64,000 bases of DNA from NCBI GenBank assembly GCA_963576565.1, contig OY755046.1:71355719-71419718 (forward strand). The letters are read 5' to 3'. This document shows, piece by piece, positions 22,301-34,900 of this stretch (the stretch's first letter is position 1; each line of letters begins with the position of its first letter). The notes under the pieces are model-generated. The model saw only the letters and a program-made list of their open reading frames with translations. It ran no database searches and was not told the origin of the DNA. Origin of the DNA: Aspidapion aeneum. Lineage: Eukaryota > Arthropoda > Insecta > Coleoptera > Brentidae. Both the position numbers and the translations under genes were made by a program.

Positions 22301-25300
22301 GCTCTTGATACCTTTTGATATAAGTCAAACGTATCAAGAGCCGCTAAATTAAACAACAACGTGGTATTTGACATGTTTGACATTTAAGGTATAAAGCACA
22401 ATGCTGTCCAAAAAAAAACTATTTTCAATGAAGAAAAACTTTAAAAAAATGTTATTGCTTTAAATATTGTTAAAAAAAAAAGTTGTTAATACACTGCACA
22501 TAATAAATGTACTTTAAAAAATTTTGCACCAAAACAAAAAAGCTAGTAATGTGGGGTAAACACCATGTAAAAGTACGCATTTATTTATTGTTTGTTTTTT
22601 TTATTATAATTTTTTTTTGTCCTTAAATAGAATTATTTTTTGTATATGTGGTCTTTTTAAATAATGAACTATTAAATTAAATTATAAAGTTCTAAGGCTT
22701 TGGTTTTTTTTTTTATACAAAAAAAGTTAATAAAGAAAATGACACAGACAAGGAAAGGTATGTCTATCTATCTCCTAAACAGAGTTTTACTAGACTTGCC
22801 CACCTCTGGGTAAAAACATCCGTCAAGTTTATACAGGGCTTCTAGTTCTGGAATATTACTCGGCTTAACAACGAAAATAGCTTTAGTAGACGAACAAATT
22901 AAAATACAGTTATTTTCGCTAATTTTGATTTAGAATTCAAAATTGATAAATTTAGAAAAAAACTTCAACTTCAAACCCGCACAACTTAATAAAGTCGAAC
23001 TAAAGGCTCTTCATACATGTTGATATAAGTCAAACGTATCAAGAGCCGCCTAGTCAAACAACAACGTGGTATTTGACATTTAAGGTATAAAGCACAATGC
23101 TGTTAAAAAAAAAACTATTTTCAATGAAAAATTAAAAAAAAATGTTATTGCTTTAAATATTGTTAAAAAAAAGTTGTTAATGTACTGCACATAATAAATG
23201 ACTTTTAAAAATTTTTGCACCAAAACAAAAAAGCTAGTAATGTGGGGTAAACACCATGTAAAAGTACGCATTTATTTATTGTTTGTTTTTTTTATTATAA
23301 TTTTTTTTTGTCCTTAAATAGAATTATTTTTTGTATATGTGGTCTTTTTAAATAATGAACTATTAAATTAAATTATAAAGTTCTAAGGCTTTGGTTTTTT
23401 TTTATACAAAAAAAGTTAATAAAGAAAATGACACAGACAAGGAAAGGTATGTCTATCTATCTCCTAAACAGAGTTTTACTAGACTTGCCCACCTCTGGGT
23501 AAAAACATCCGTCAAGTTTATACAGGGCTTCTAGTTCTGGAATATTACTCGGCTTAACAACGAAAATAGCTTTAGTAGACGAACAAATTAAAATACAGTT
23601 ATTTTCGCTAATTTTGATTTAGAATTCAAAATTGATAAATTTAGAAAAAAAACTTAATTGTAGAAAACCCGCACAACTTATTAAAGTCGAACTAAAGGCT
23701 CTTGATACATGTTGATATAAGTCAAACGTATCAAGAGCCGCTAAATTAAACAACAACGTGGTATTTGACATGTTTGACATTTAAGGTATAAAGCACAATG
23801 CTGTCCAAAAAAAAACTATTTTCAATGAAGAAAAATTAAAAAAAAATGTTATTGCTTTAAATATTGTTAAAAAAAGTTGTTAATATACTGCACATAATAA
23901 ATGTACTTTCAAAAATGTTTGCACCAAAACAAAAAAAAGCTAGTAATATGGGGTAAACACCATGTAAAAGTACGCATTTATTTATTGTTTGTTTTTTTAA
24001 TTATAATTTTTTTTGTCCTTAAATAGAATTATTTTTTGTATATGTGGTCTTTTTAAATAATGAACTATTAAATTAAATTATAAAGTTCTAATCCTTTGGT
24101 TTTTTTTTATACAAAAAAAGTTAATAAAGAAAATGACACAGACAAGGAAAGGTATGTCTATCTATCTCCTAAACAGAGTTTTACTAGACTTGCCCATCTC
24201 TGGGTAAAAACATCCGTCAAGTTTATACAGGGCCTCTAGTTCTGGAATATTACTCGGCTTAACAACGAAAATAGCTTCAGTAGAAGAACAAATTAAAGTA
24301 CAGTTATTTTCGCTAATTTTGATTTAGAATTCAAAATTGATAAATTTAGAAAAAAAACTTTATTGTAGAAAACCCGCACAACTTATTAAAGTCGAACTAA
24401 AGGCTCTTGATACCTTTTGATATAAGTCAAACGTATCAAGAGCCGCTAAATTAAACAACAACGTGGTATTTGACATGTTTGACATTTAAGGTATAAAGCA
24501 CAATGCTGTCCAAAAAAAAACTATTTTCAATGAAGAAAAATTAAAAAAAAATGTTATTGCTTTAAATATTGTTAAAAAAAGTTGTTAATATACTGCACAT
24601 AATAAATGTACTTTCAAAAATGTTTGCACCAAAACAAAAAAAAGCTAGTAATATGGGGTAAACACCATGTAAAAGTACGCATTTATTTATTGTTTGTTTT
24701 TTTAATTATAATTTTTTTTGTCCTTAAATAGAATTATTTTTTGTATATGTGGTCTTTTTAAATAATGAACTATTAAATTAAATTATAAAGTTCTAATCCT
24801 TTGGTTTTTTTTTATACAAAAAAAGTTAATAAAGAAAATGACACAGACAAGGAAAGGTATGTCTATCTATCTCCTAAACAGAGTTTTACTAGACTTGCCC
24901 ATCTCTGGGTAAAAACATCCGTCAAGTTTATACAGGGCCTCTAGTTCTGGAATATTACTCGGCTTAACAACGAAAATAGCTTCAGTAGAAGAACAAATTA
25001 AAGTACAGTTATTTTCGCTAATTTTGATTTAGAATTCAAAATTGATAAATTTAGAAAAAAAACTTTATTGTAGAAAACCCGCACAACTTATTAAAGTCGA
25101 ACTAAAGGCTCTTGATACCTTTTGATATAAGTCAAACGTATCAAGAGCCGCTAAATTAAACAACAACGTGGTATTTGACATGTTTGACATTTAAGGTATA
25201 AAGCACAATGCTGTCCAAAAAAAAACTATTTTCAATGAAGAAAAATTTTAAAAAAATGTTATTGCTTTAAACATTGTTAAAAAAAAGTTGTTAATATACT

Positions 25301-25540
25301 GCACATAATAAATGTACTTTAAAAAATTTTTGCACCAAAACAAAAAAAAGCTAGTAAAATGGGGTAAACACCATGTAGAAGTACGCATTTATTTATTGTA
25401 TGTTTTTTTATTATTTTTTTTTGTCCTTAAATAGAATTATTTTTTGTATATGTGATCTTTTTAAATAATGAACTATTAAATTAAATTATAAAGTTTTAAC
25501 GCTTTGGTTTTATTTATACAAAAAAAGTTAATAAAGAAAT
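19400..25540. repeat. Tandem array, nine units of ~690-708 bp
   Basis: The marker tgggtaaaaacatccg recurs at 19421, 20108, 20713, 21412, 22099, 22807, 23496, 24201 and 24906, giving spacings of 687, 605, 699, 687, 708, 689, 705 and 705. Each unit holds gtcaaacgtatcaagagcc facing ggctcttgatac or a variant, then poly-A/T runs and agttaataaagaaaatgaca. The last two full units are almost identical. It fills the space between the ends of ACLY and tweek. Confidence 0.95.
19412..19494 (-). other. Exon-like ORF repeated in every unit of the 0.7-kb array
   Basis: On the minus strand, an AG acceptor-like site precedes an open frame IFVVKPSNIPELEALYKLDG ending CFYPE, followed by a GTGGG donor-like site. 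The same frame is kept in all nine units (next at about 20102, 20707, 21406, 22093, 22801, 23490, 24195 and 24900). Observed differences include GAG/GAA, CCG/CCA and ATT/ATC, all silent, and two replacements in the unit at 20713. I do not recognise the peptide. It may be a captured exon of an unknown gene. Confidence 0.4.
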
Positions 25541-25735
25541 TTAAATAATTAAATCTCGATAACTATAAACTTAAACTAAATATCACATAATAAGAAACAT
25601 TTAAACACTTATTTTCACTTTTTATCTTCTCTTTTGTCCACCAAGCTATGTAAACTCAAAAACTCAAATTATGAGTTAAAAGACCAAAAAAAAAACCACC
25701 TAATCTACTTTCACCACTAAGTAGATATAATATAT

Positions 25736-25741
25736 TTTATT
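25736..25741 (-). terminator. Candidate tweek polyadenylation signal
   Basis: AATAAA on the minus strand lies 38 bases beyond the tweek stop codon at 25779-25781, implying a very short 3' untranslated region. Confidence 0.55.
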
Positions 25742-25778
25742 ATTTAATATTATGATACTAGAATATTTTTACCTTGTC

Positions 25779-25957
25779 TCACTTTTTATCGGTTTTCTCT
25801 TTCTCCCTGCTGGTGTCCCCGCGAACCACTTGTACCATTCGCAACGTCAGAACCGCCAAGATGGCGTCCAGTGGATCCATAAAACCTCGCTGCGTCCATT
25901 TTGGAATGGTTGTTCTTGCGTGAGAAAAGCCCAGTTTTTGCAAGATGTAGTCTATAC
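25779..25957 (-). CDS. tweek: tweek terminal exon
   Basis: The acceptor is tttttAG at 25959-25958. The exon starts in phase 1 and ends with TGA. It encodes IDYILQKLGFSHARTTIPKW, RGFMDPLDAIL and a charged tail ending EKEKTDKK, the conserved extreme C-terminus of the family. Confidence 0.94.
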
Positions 25958-28900
25958 CTAAAAAAAAACAAAAAATAAATTACGAATAAATTTACCAAAA
26001 ACACTAGAGAACTAGAAATGTTTTGATTATTATAAGTTAAAAATGTCACTATAATGTGTTAGAGTTTCAGTGATCTGACAGTTCTAGTTTAGAAGTTAGA
26101 GGGCAACAGCGCCCTCTGTTGTTTAGCAATAGAAGTGAGAACCAAACAAACAAAATTACAGAAATCTGTAAAACATAAGAAAGGTATACGTACCATAAGG
26201 TTCGATATATTTCCCAGCGACACTCAGCAGCCTCACAGTAGGTTCCAGGTGCCAAGTTTTGCAGTTGTAGTTCCTCCAGTCCTTGGCAAAAATGTCACCA
26301 TCCAGAGATGCACGTTTTGAAGACTCAGCTGGAGTTAACTTGGGTTTGTCTTGCTCTAGGTTCCGTCGTTCGAACCCGCTCAGTACCTAAAATAAAGACA
26401 TCAGATTTTTAAATTTATTTTACCGATTTCTGACCTTGCGAATAAACTTTAAAGCTCACAGGACGTGTGTTGCTCCATCTAGTGGCGATCAATTAAACTA
26501 AAAGCCAATGTACGAGTATTATGCAGAGAATGGGGGAAAAAGTAAAGCTATCTATTACCCTCTCATTCTCTGGCATTATGCAATGATTAGGTTACACCAT
26601 TACTCCATCTAGTGATGGATTAAGGAACTTACTCTTTCTTTCTCAATTAAGTAACTCGTAATTAGGTCATGTAAGAAGAAGAAAGCTTCAGCATCGACTG
26701 TAACGAAGATATGGTCTTCAAATTCCACAATGAAACTACATTCTACGGTGGGCTTTTCTTCGTTGGCTTCTGGTGTGGTGGCTTTTTGTAGATGTTCCGT
26801 TTTTAAATGAACCTTTAAAGAAAAAAACAAATAATAATTTATAAAATATTAAAGTTTTCTAGGAAAATGTGAGTATAAGAAAGCACCCATAGATACCTGT
26901 AATCCTGGCAAAGCAAAAATGACCTCTCTAGTATGGTTGGGATCTACTAATTTCGGCACTGAAATGCTGGCCCTGGCTCGTTCTATGGAGTTGCTGTTTT
27001 CCATTTTTTCACGCTCGAGTGAAGGAAATTTGTCCACCTAGAAAAAGAATAAGATATAATATAATCTTGCACTGCTGCTGCACTTGCTGCCACCTCGCGG
27101 ACTAACTAACTAACTACATCTGGAAATAGAAAGAAAATGCAGGAAACTGTAAAATGGGACACCACCAAGTTTTGGCTCGTTCTCTGCATTGCGACGTCAA
27201 AGTCGTGACTCGCATGTCGAAAACTGTAAAATAGGATATAATGAAGTAGTGCACGTTTTAACTATGAGATGGCGCAAACCATTTAAGGTAACCAAAAATG
27301 TTTTTTTTGTTTTGTTCTCTCCACTGCACCGTCAAAGGTTGGTTATTATGACTTACCTCGTCTATTTGGCTGTTTGAGAAAGCGTAATGGAACCATTCTT
27401 GCAAAGTTTTAAACTGAGGCGGAAAAATGACAGTCCTTGTTACTTTGCACACCGTCGCCATAGATAGATGGCGCAGCGAATGCAAGCCTAAGCTGCAGAT
27501 TAGGGTTTGGACTATGTGTACGTCTTCTGATGGGAATGGTTCGCCTAAAAGATCAAAATACAAGGTGTTGTAGAGAGGATAACGATTTTTTGATTTTATT
27601 TGTTCAAAAAAGTGATTCATAACAGAGGTGTGTGTGCCTAACTTGCGAGTGTCAGAAAGAGAAGGAAGAGTTGGTTTTCGTTGTTTTGCTACTTACACAA
27701 GGCAGTGTTGCCACCCTCGACCCTGAGGTCTTCGGTAGAAGGCTTCGAGAAAAATCGGTAGATTTTTTAATCATCTCAGCAAGCAGTGCAACTATCGATA
27801 GTTTGGATTGATTTAATAGCTAAATTGTTTTCACTGACAAAATACCAAAATTAAGAATTAAATAAAAAAATTAGGTACATACTAGGGACCTATTGCAATA
27901 AAGCCAGGCACAAATTGTTCCGGGCAATATATTGACAGTTTCGCATTAAAAACTGACAGTTGATCTTTCAAAATTGATATACCAAAGTCGAATTTAGAAA
28001 TCCAGTCGTTTATTTTCCAGTAATTGTGGCGTCACTATTAATTCCGGCTCTTATAATACACAATGGAATTATTTTGAAAGAAGACAGCTGTTCTTATAAT
28101 GTGAAACTGTCAATATAGTGCCCGGCACAATTTGTGTCTGGCTTTATTGCAATAGGTCCCTATTAGGTAGATAATATTATAAAAAAAACCTCAGGGTTTA
28201 TAATAGCGTGATCTGTAATGCCGCTTGCGGCTGCCGGCTGAGTATATAGCATAATCCAAGAGATGGCGCCATAAATACACTTTTAAAAACAATGGCTTGA
28301 AATAAAATTTTTATTCTACAAAGGATCTTACATAAAAAGAATATTTTATTTATGGTGTTTTTTTAAATCGCGATTACGAGGCGTATCAAAAAAAAAAACA
28401 AGTTTATATTGAAAAAAAAATCGGTAGAAAACTATGGTAATTCGGTAGATCGTAAAGTAAAAGGCTAAATCGGTAGATCTACCGAAAAATCGGTAGAGGT
28501 GGCAACACTGACACAAGGTAGCATCTCTAGACGTACGTTTCTGTGTGTTTCACGTCATCAGTAGAGAACAGCGTACCCAGGTAAGCCAATTTTAACCAAA
28601 ACCAACTCCTACATATGAAATACTCGCGTCCGTGCAATGCGAGTAATCTCCAAGGTGTAGCGCCATCTAGCGAACTGGCTGGAGTACTCGAAAGTTTAAG
28701 CACACTGGCATCGTCTTATCTGAGACGCAGCGGCGCCATTTATGACAAGTTTCGTCCATTGAGTCTGGTATTAAAACCACGTAATCCCGTAGCAACTAAA
28801 AGGCCATACTGCCCGAAGCATATGCAAAGAAAAAAGATGGAAAATGTGCTGTGTGTGGATCGATAAAAATCAAAACGAATTTTATACTTCACACAAAGGT

Positions 28901-31900
28901 GTGTGTGCCTAACTTGCGAGTGTCAGAAAGAGAAGGAAGAGTTGGTTTTGGTTGTTTTCCTACTTACACAAGGTAGCATCTCTAGACGTACGTTTCTGTG
29001 TGTTTCACGTCATCAGTAGAAAACAGCGTACCCAGGTAAGCCAATTTTAACCAAAACCAACTCCTACATATAAAATACTCGCGTCCGTGCAATGCGAGTA
29101 ATCTCCAAGGTGTAGCGCCATCTAGCGAACTGGCTCGAGCACTCGACAGTTTAAGCACACTGGCATCGTCTTGTCTGAGACGCAGCGGCGCCATCTATGA
29201 CAAATTTCGTCCATTGAGTCTGGTATTAAAACCACGTAATCCCGTAGCAACTAAAACGCCATACTGCCCGAAGCATATGCAAAGAAAAAAAATGGAAAAT
29301 GTGTTGTGTGTGGATCGATAAAAATCAAAACGAATTTTATACTTCACACAAAGGTGTGTGTGCCTAACTTGCGAGTGTCAGAAAGAGAAGGAAGAGTTGG
29401 TTTTCGTTGTTTTCCTACTTACACAAGGTTGCATCTCTAGACGTACGTTTCTGTGTGTTTCACGTCATCAGTAGAGAACAGCGTACCCAGGTAAGCCAAT
29501 TTTAACCAAAACCAACTCCTACATATAAAATACTCGCGTCCGTGCAATGCGAGTAATCTCCAAGGTGTAGCGCCATCTAGCGAACTGGCTCGAGCACTCG
29601 AAAGTTTAAGCACACTGGCATCGTCTTGTCTGAGACGCAGCGGCGCCATCTATGACAAGTTTCGTCCATTGAGTCTGGTATTAAAACCACGTAATCCCGT
29701 AGCAACTAAAAGGCCGTACTGCCCGAAGCATATGCAAAGAAAAAAGATGGAAAATGTGCTGTGTGTGGATCGATAAAAATCAAAACGAATTTTATACTTC
29801 ACACAAAGGTGTGTGTGCCTAACTTGCGAGTGTCAGAAAGAGAAGGAAGAGTTGGTTTTGGTTGTTTTCCTACTTACACAAGGTAGCATCTCTAGACATA
29901 CGTTTCTGTGTGTTTCACGTCATCAGTAGAGAACAGCGTAACCAGGTAAGCCAATTTTAACCAAAACCAACTTCTACATATAAAATACTCGCGTCCGTGC
30001 AATGCGAGTAATCTCCAAGGTGTAGCGCCATCTAGCGAACTGGCTCGAGCACTCGAAAGTTTAAGCACACTGGCATCGTCTTGTCTGAGACGCAGCGGCG
30101 CCATCTATGACAAGTTTTGTCCATTGAGTCTGGTATTAAAACCACGTAATCCCGTAGCAACTAAAAGGCCGTACTGCCCGAAGCATATGCAAAGAAAAAA
30201 GATGGAAAATGTGCTGCATTCACCTGAGGATGATTCAAAAAGGCCGAAACCGGTCGTGGATTGACATGGATCACTGTTCCTGCAGATTGTCAGGACGTGT
30301 TCCAAACAGGGATCGTTCGTATCCTTGTGATCGATGTTGAAGAGAGTAAAAACCAAATAGTTTTAACAAGTTCCCAACGAAAGCATCAAACCATCAGTAT
30401 AATTCAATGCCGGTAGGGTATTTTCCCTCGGAGTAGTTGTTTCTGTCGGTTTCACACAATTTTTTTTTTGTTTTTAAATTTAATTAAAGACTCACTTGTG
30501 GATGGTATCTCCTGGCTCTCGGTATTAAAGTTAATGCAAGGTTCCTTCAGGCTAAACAATGCCCAGGATTTGCTTTTGAAGTTAATTCCATGAAAACACG
30601 CCAGCGAGACGTTGTTTCCGTGAAGTTCCATGGAACCACCTAAGACGGTACCTGCTGATGGCAGGGCACTGTGCATAGTGCTGAGCTGCAGACCTGCTAC
30701 CTAAAAAAGCCAGAAATACAGTCAAAACTCTATAAAACTCGAGTTGTTTTAATATAGAGCCTATAGATGGCACAACGCGCAATAAAGTTTCATAATCCGG
30801 TGAAAAGGTGGCGCGGCACACTTTAAAAAATCGATGTTTAATGGTTTTGTCAAAAGGTGGCGGTGTACTTTAAAAATCAATGTCATGAATTTTACCTGAG
30901 CTAGGACCTTCTGCCAATGTCTATGGTGCCTGGCATCTGGAGGAGGAGCCTGATTTTGTTGACCAGAGGTCGAGGACACCTCCTTGTTCTTCTGGGGAGT
31001 CACTCTAGGAGGTCTACTGGATCTGCTTAGTCCGCTGAAAGCTCTCTTACTGCTGTTAAACTGTTGCGAGAAGAATTCTTCTAGTTTGTTAAACATTTTC
31101 AGAAGATCTGCCGTGGTAGATTTGGATATCATTAGTTGTAGTTGATCCCAGCTTAGAACACCTAAAAATAAGGATGTTTTAAATAGTAGTCGACAAGTGG
31201 TTATTGAAATTGATCAAAAAATTTGCATAAAAGGAAGAATTACCATGCACAAAAATGCTGGCGGGCCTTCTAGTAGGCCCCACAGGCCTGTTGAGCTTCC
31301 ATTCGTCGTGCAAGTTGACGTTAAGGTCACTGACGCGGCACATTAGGACCGAGGTACCCATATAGTCCAGTCGTAGCTCCAGGGCACGGAGTTTCACGCC
31401 TACTGTGTGGTCAGGTTCCACGTTTGGTTCTTCTCTAATGTGGACGAATGTGTTGATGTTTGCGATTTCTATGTTACCACCTGAAAAAAATATCTTAATA
31501 AATTAAAAGCTATTTTTCCTAAGGTAACTAATAATGGGTGTTTTTAAGCTTAAGAAAGAGATGAGAGCGCGGCATCCATTATCAGTTGCCTTATTTTATC
31601 CAAGCCATACGTAGAGGCACGGTGCCTAGAACAGACCGGTGTTCTGATGAACCGTCAACATTTTTTGGGATATTGTTGGGGTCATTTGCTACCTTTTCAG
31701 TCTTGGAACTTGAGTCCTAAGAGTCACGGCTAAAAAGATATGAATTTAAAAAAAAAATTATCAAATTATCCAAAATCCCACCTTTAAATCCTCTATCTCA
31801 CTCCGATAGCTCAAAAAATTGGTTTACCTAGCGGACTGTATTTATACAAGTCCTCCGCTTTCATTTGAAGGGTATACGAACGCACGCGAAATCGTACCTT

Positions 31901-34900
31901 TCTGAAGTGAAATTTAATTGAGACATAAAAATAATATTGGATTATGATGACTATTTAAGAGCGAAATAATAGAAAAATATTAATGATGCGATCTTATAGG
32001 AGAGGGACTTACCGGTGATGTCTTGATCTCTTCCAACTGGTGCACCAGATTCGCCAGAAGTCTTCTATAGCGGTCCAGCACTCCCGAGATTCAATGTTTG
32101 GAGTTTTAGAGGAATTTAATGGTTTTTAGAGTTCACCATTTTTTATAAAAGCGTTGATCGTTCAAAATATTCCGATCGAGAGCGTGTGTGAATGGCGACA
32201 GACTTTTAGGTTCTGTCTTGTTTTTGCGGCGTGTTTCTTCGCCCTCTATAGGAAAATCGTATCACTTCTGATAAAAAGAATTTAGAATTCTAATTTTATT
32301 AAAAAGAATAAAAACGCGATTTAAATTAAAATATGCAGAGGGCGGTAGTAATATGAGGATTGAATTAAAATTAGAAATATTATTATTAAATGCGTTTGGA
32401 ATTTAAATATTAAACTATGCCAAATTGATAGTTTATAGCTAGTTTTAAATATAGCCTTAAATTTAACTTAACCTATTGAGTAAAACTACAACCCAATTAT
32501 ACCCAATTGTAACCCAAAATATGAGTTTTAAAAATAAAAATAAAATGTTCTGAAAAAATAATAAAAATTAGATTAAAAGAAAAAAAGTTTTTTGCGAAAC
32601 CAAAACACGTAAGCTTTTTATTAATGTCTGGAAAAGCACCATTTTTTTTATAATTCTGTAATCTTATGCTTCTTTAACTAATTAATAGATTTGTTAAAAT
32701 TGATGTACCAAAGGGACATACGAGGTTTTTTATTGAAGAACATTAGTGATTTTGTGAAAGAAAATCAATTTCAAAACTAAAAATCAAAAAAAGTATCGAC
32801 AATCGAGAACTTCATTTTCTTTTAAAAACTTCTTTAGTTGATTACCTTTCTAACGGTATGCTACACATTGATAAAAAAAAACATTTCTGCTTTAAAATAC
32901 GGATATTCCGTCAGAAGGGCGAGACTCGCTCGGAATTGGTAAGAAAAACAATTTTATGTTTATGATCGTTTACCTACTTAAACAAAAGTTAAACTTTTAA
33001 CAATAATGATTTATAAATTTTGTTCGAAACGATCATAAACATCAAATTGTTTTTCTTATCAAGTCCGAACGATTATTGCCCGTCTCACAGAATATCCGTA
33101 TTTTAAAGCAGAATTGTTTTTTTTAATCAATGTGTAGCATACCGTTGGAAAGGTAACCAACTAGATAAGTTTTTAAACGAAAATGAAGTTCTCAAGTGTC
33201 GATACTTTTTTAATTTTTAATTTTGAAATTGATTTTTTTTTACAAAATCACTAATATTCTTTAATAAAAAACCTGTTCCTTTGGTACATAAATTTTAACA
33301 AATCTGTTACTTAGTTGAATTAGCATAAGATTACAGAATTATAAAAAAAAATGGTGCTTTTTCCAAACATTAATAAAAAGCTTACGAGGGTTTAAAGGTG
33401 GGATTTTGGGTAATTTGAGAAAAAAAATTAAAAAATTTAAACAAGTTTAATGGCTAATCGGGCAAAAAGGAGTTTTTTGTTTCCCTTATATTTTTCCATG
33501 GGTAGCTTGAAAGCTTAACCTCACGGGGGTCCAAGATCTAATGGACACCTAATAAGTGTTGACAGTTAACCGTTTCGTCCTTATGGGACTCCTCAGAACA
33601 CTGCTGGTCAAGTGACAAATCTTGCGAAGTTAATCAGACGGTTTTGTCTCTAATTAAATGTAATTAGTGAGCGAACTATAGCAAGAGGCGCCATCTACCG
33701 AGATACGAGAGAAACAAAAAACCAAAAGCAGGGAAAACACTGCTATACAATATATATATATATATATATATATACAATAAAAGATCGAATGCAAATAAAA
33801 GAAAACAACTATAGTCCGTGACCTACGACAGCTCTTTGTCTTTTCAGGCCGGATCAACGCATTTTGTATTTTTACCCGTCATCAAGACAGTGAGCGTCAA
33901 TCAACGGAATTTTTAAGCCAAATAATACTAACAGACGTGAAATTTCGTACCCGTGAATTTAAAAATCGAACAAGTTTAATGGCTAATCGGGCAAAAAGGA
34001 GTTTTTTGTTTCCCTTATATTTTTCCGTGGGTAGCTTGAAAGCTTAACCTCACGGGGGTCCAAGATCTAATGGACACCTAATAAGTGTTGACAGTTAACC
34101 GTTTCGTCCTTATGGGACTCCTCAGAACACTGCTGGTCAATGTGACAAATCTTGCGAAGTTAATCAGACGGTTTTGTCTCTAATTAAATGTAATTAGTGA
34201 GCGAACTATAGCAAGAGGCGCCATCTACCGAGATACGAGAGAAACAAAAAACCAAAAGCAGGGAAAACACTGCTATACAATATCGATCAATGAAAAGATC
34301 GAATGCAAATAAAAGAAAACAACTATAGTCCGTGACCTACGACAGCTCTTTGTCTTTTCAGGCCGGATCAACGCATTTTGCATTTTTACCCGTCATCAAG
34401 ACAGTGAGCGTCAATCAACTGAATTTTTAAGCCAAATAATACTAACAAACGTGAAATTTCGTACCCGTGAATTTAAAAATCAAACAAGTTTAATGGCTAA
34501 TCGGGTAGATGGCGCCTCTTGCTATAGTTCGCTCACTAATTACATTTAATTAGAGACAAAACCGTCTGATTAACTTCGCAAGATTTGTCACTTGACCAGC
34601 AGTGTTCGGAGGAGTCCCATAAGGACGAAACGGTTAACTGTCAACACTTATTAGGTGTCCATTAGATCTTGGACCCCCGTGAGGTTAGGCTTTCAAGCTA
34701 CCCACGGAAAAATATAAGGGAAACAAAAAACTCCTATATGCCCGATTAGCCATTAAACTTGTTCGATTTTTAAATTCCCGGGTACGAAATTTCACGTTTA
34801 TTAAAAAATTCATATCTCTTTAGCCGTGACTCTAAGGACCCAAGTTCCAAGGTTGAAAAGGTAGCAAATGACCCCAGCAATATTTCAAAAAATTTTGACG

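Larger units (their letters stand above)
27625..30213. repeat. Four-copy tandem array, 455-bp unit, in a tweek intron
   Basis: The marker ggtgtgtgtgcctaacttgc recurs at about 27625, 28898, 29353 and 29808. Three units are 455 bp apart; the first is enlarged by a hAT insertion at 27703-28510, and without it also measures about 455. Units contain aatgcgagtaatctccaagg and tagcgccatctagcgaac. The open frames inside are identical in every copy but resemble no protein. The array stops at 30213. Confidence 0.93.

Noticed and set aside
25786..26049. 87-residue minus ORF over the last tweek exon
   Set aside because: It is in the wrong frame. The frame giving QKLGFSHARTTIPKW and a TGA at 25779 is the conserved one.
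28615..28866. 83-residue ORF in the 455-bp array, and the 70-residue minus-strand ORF repeated at 28982, 29437 and 29892
   Set aside because: They are preserved only because the units are nearly identical. The sequence contains a common repeat core (gcgccatctag) and resembles no protein.
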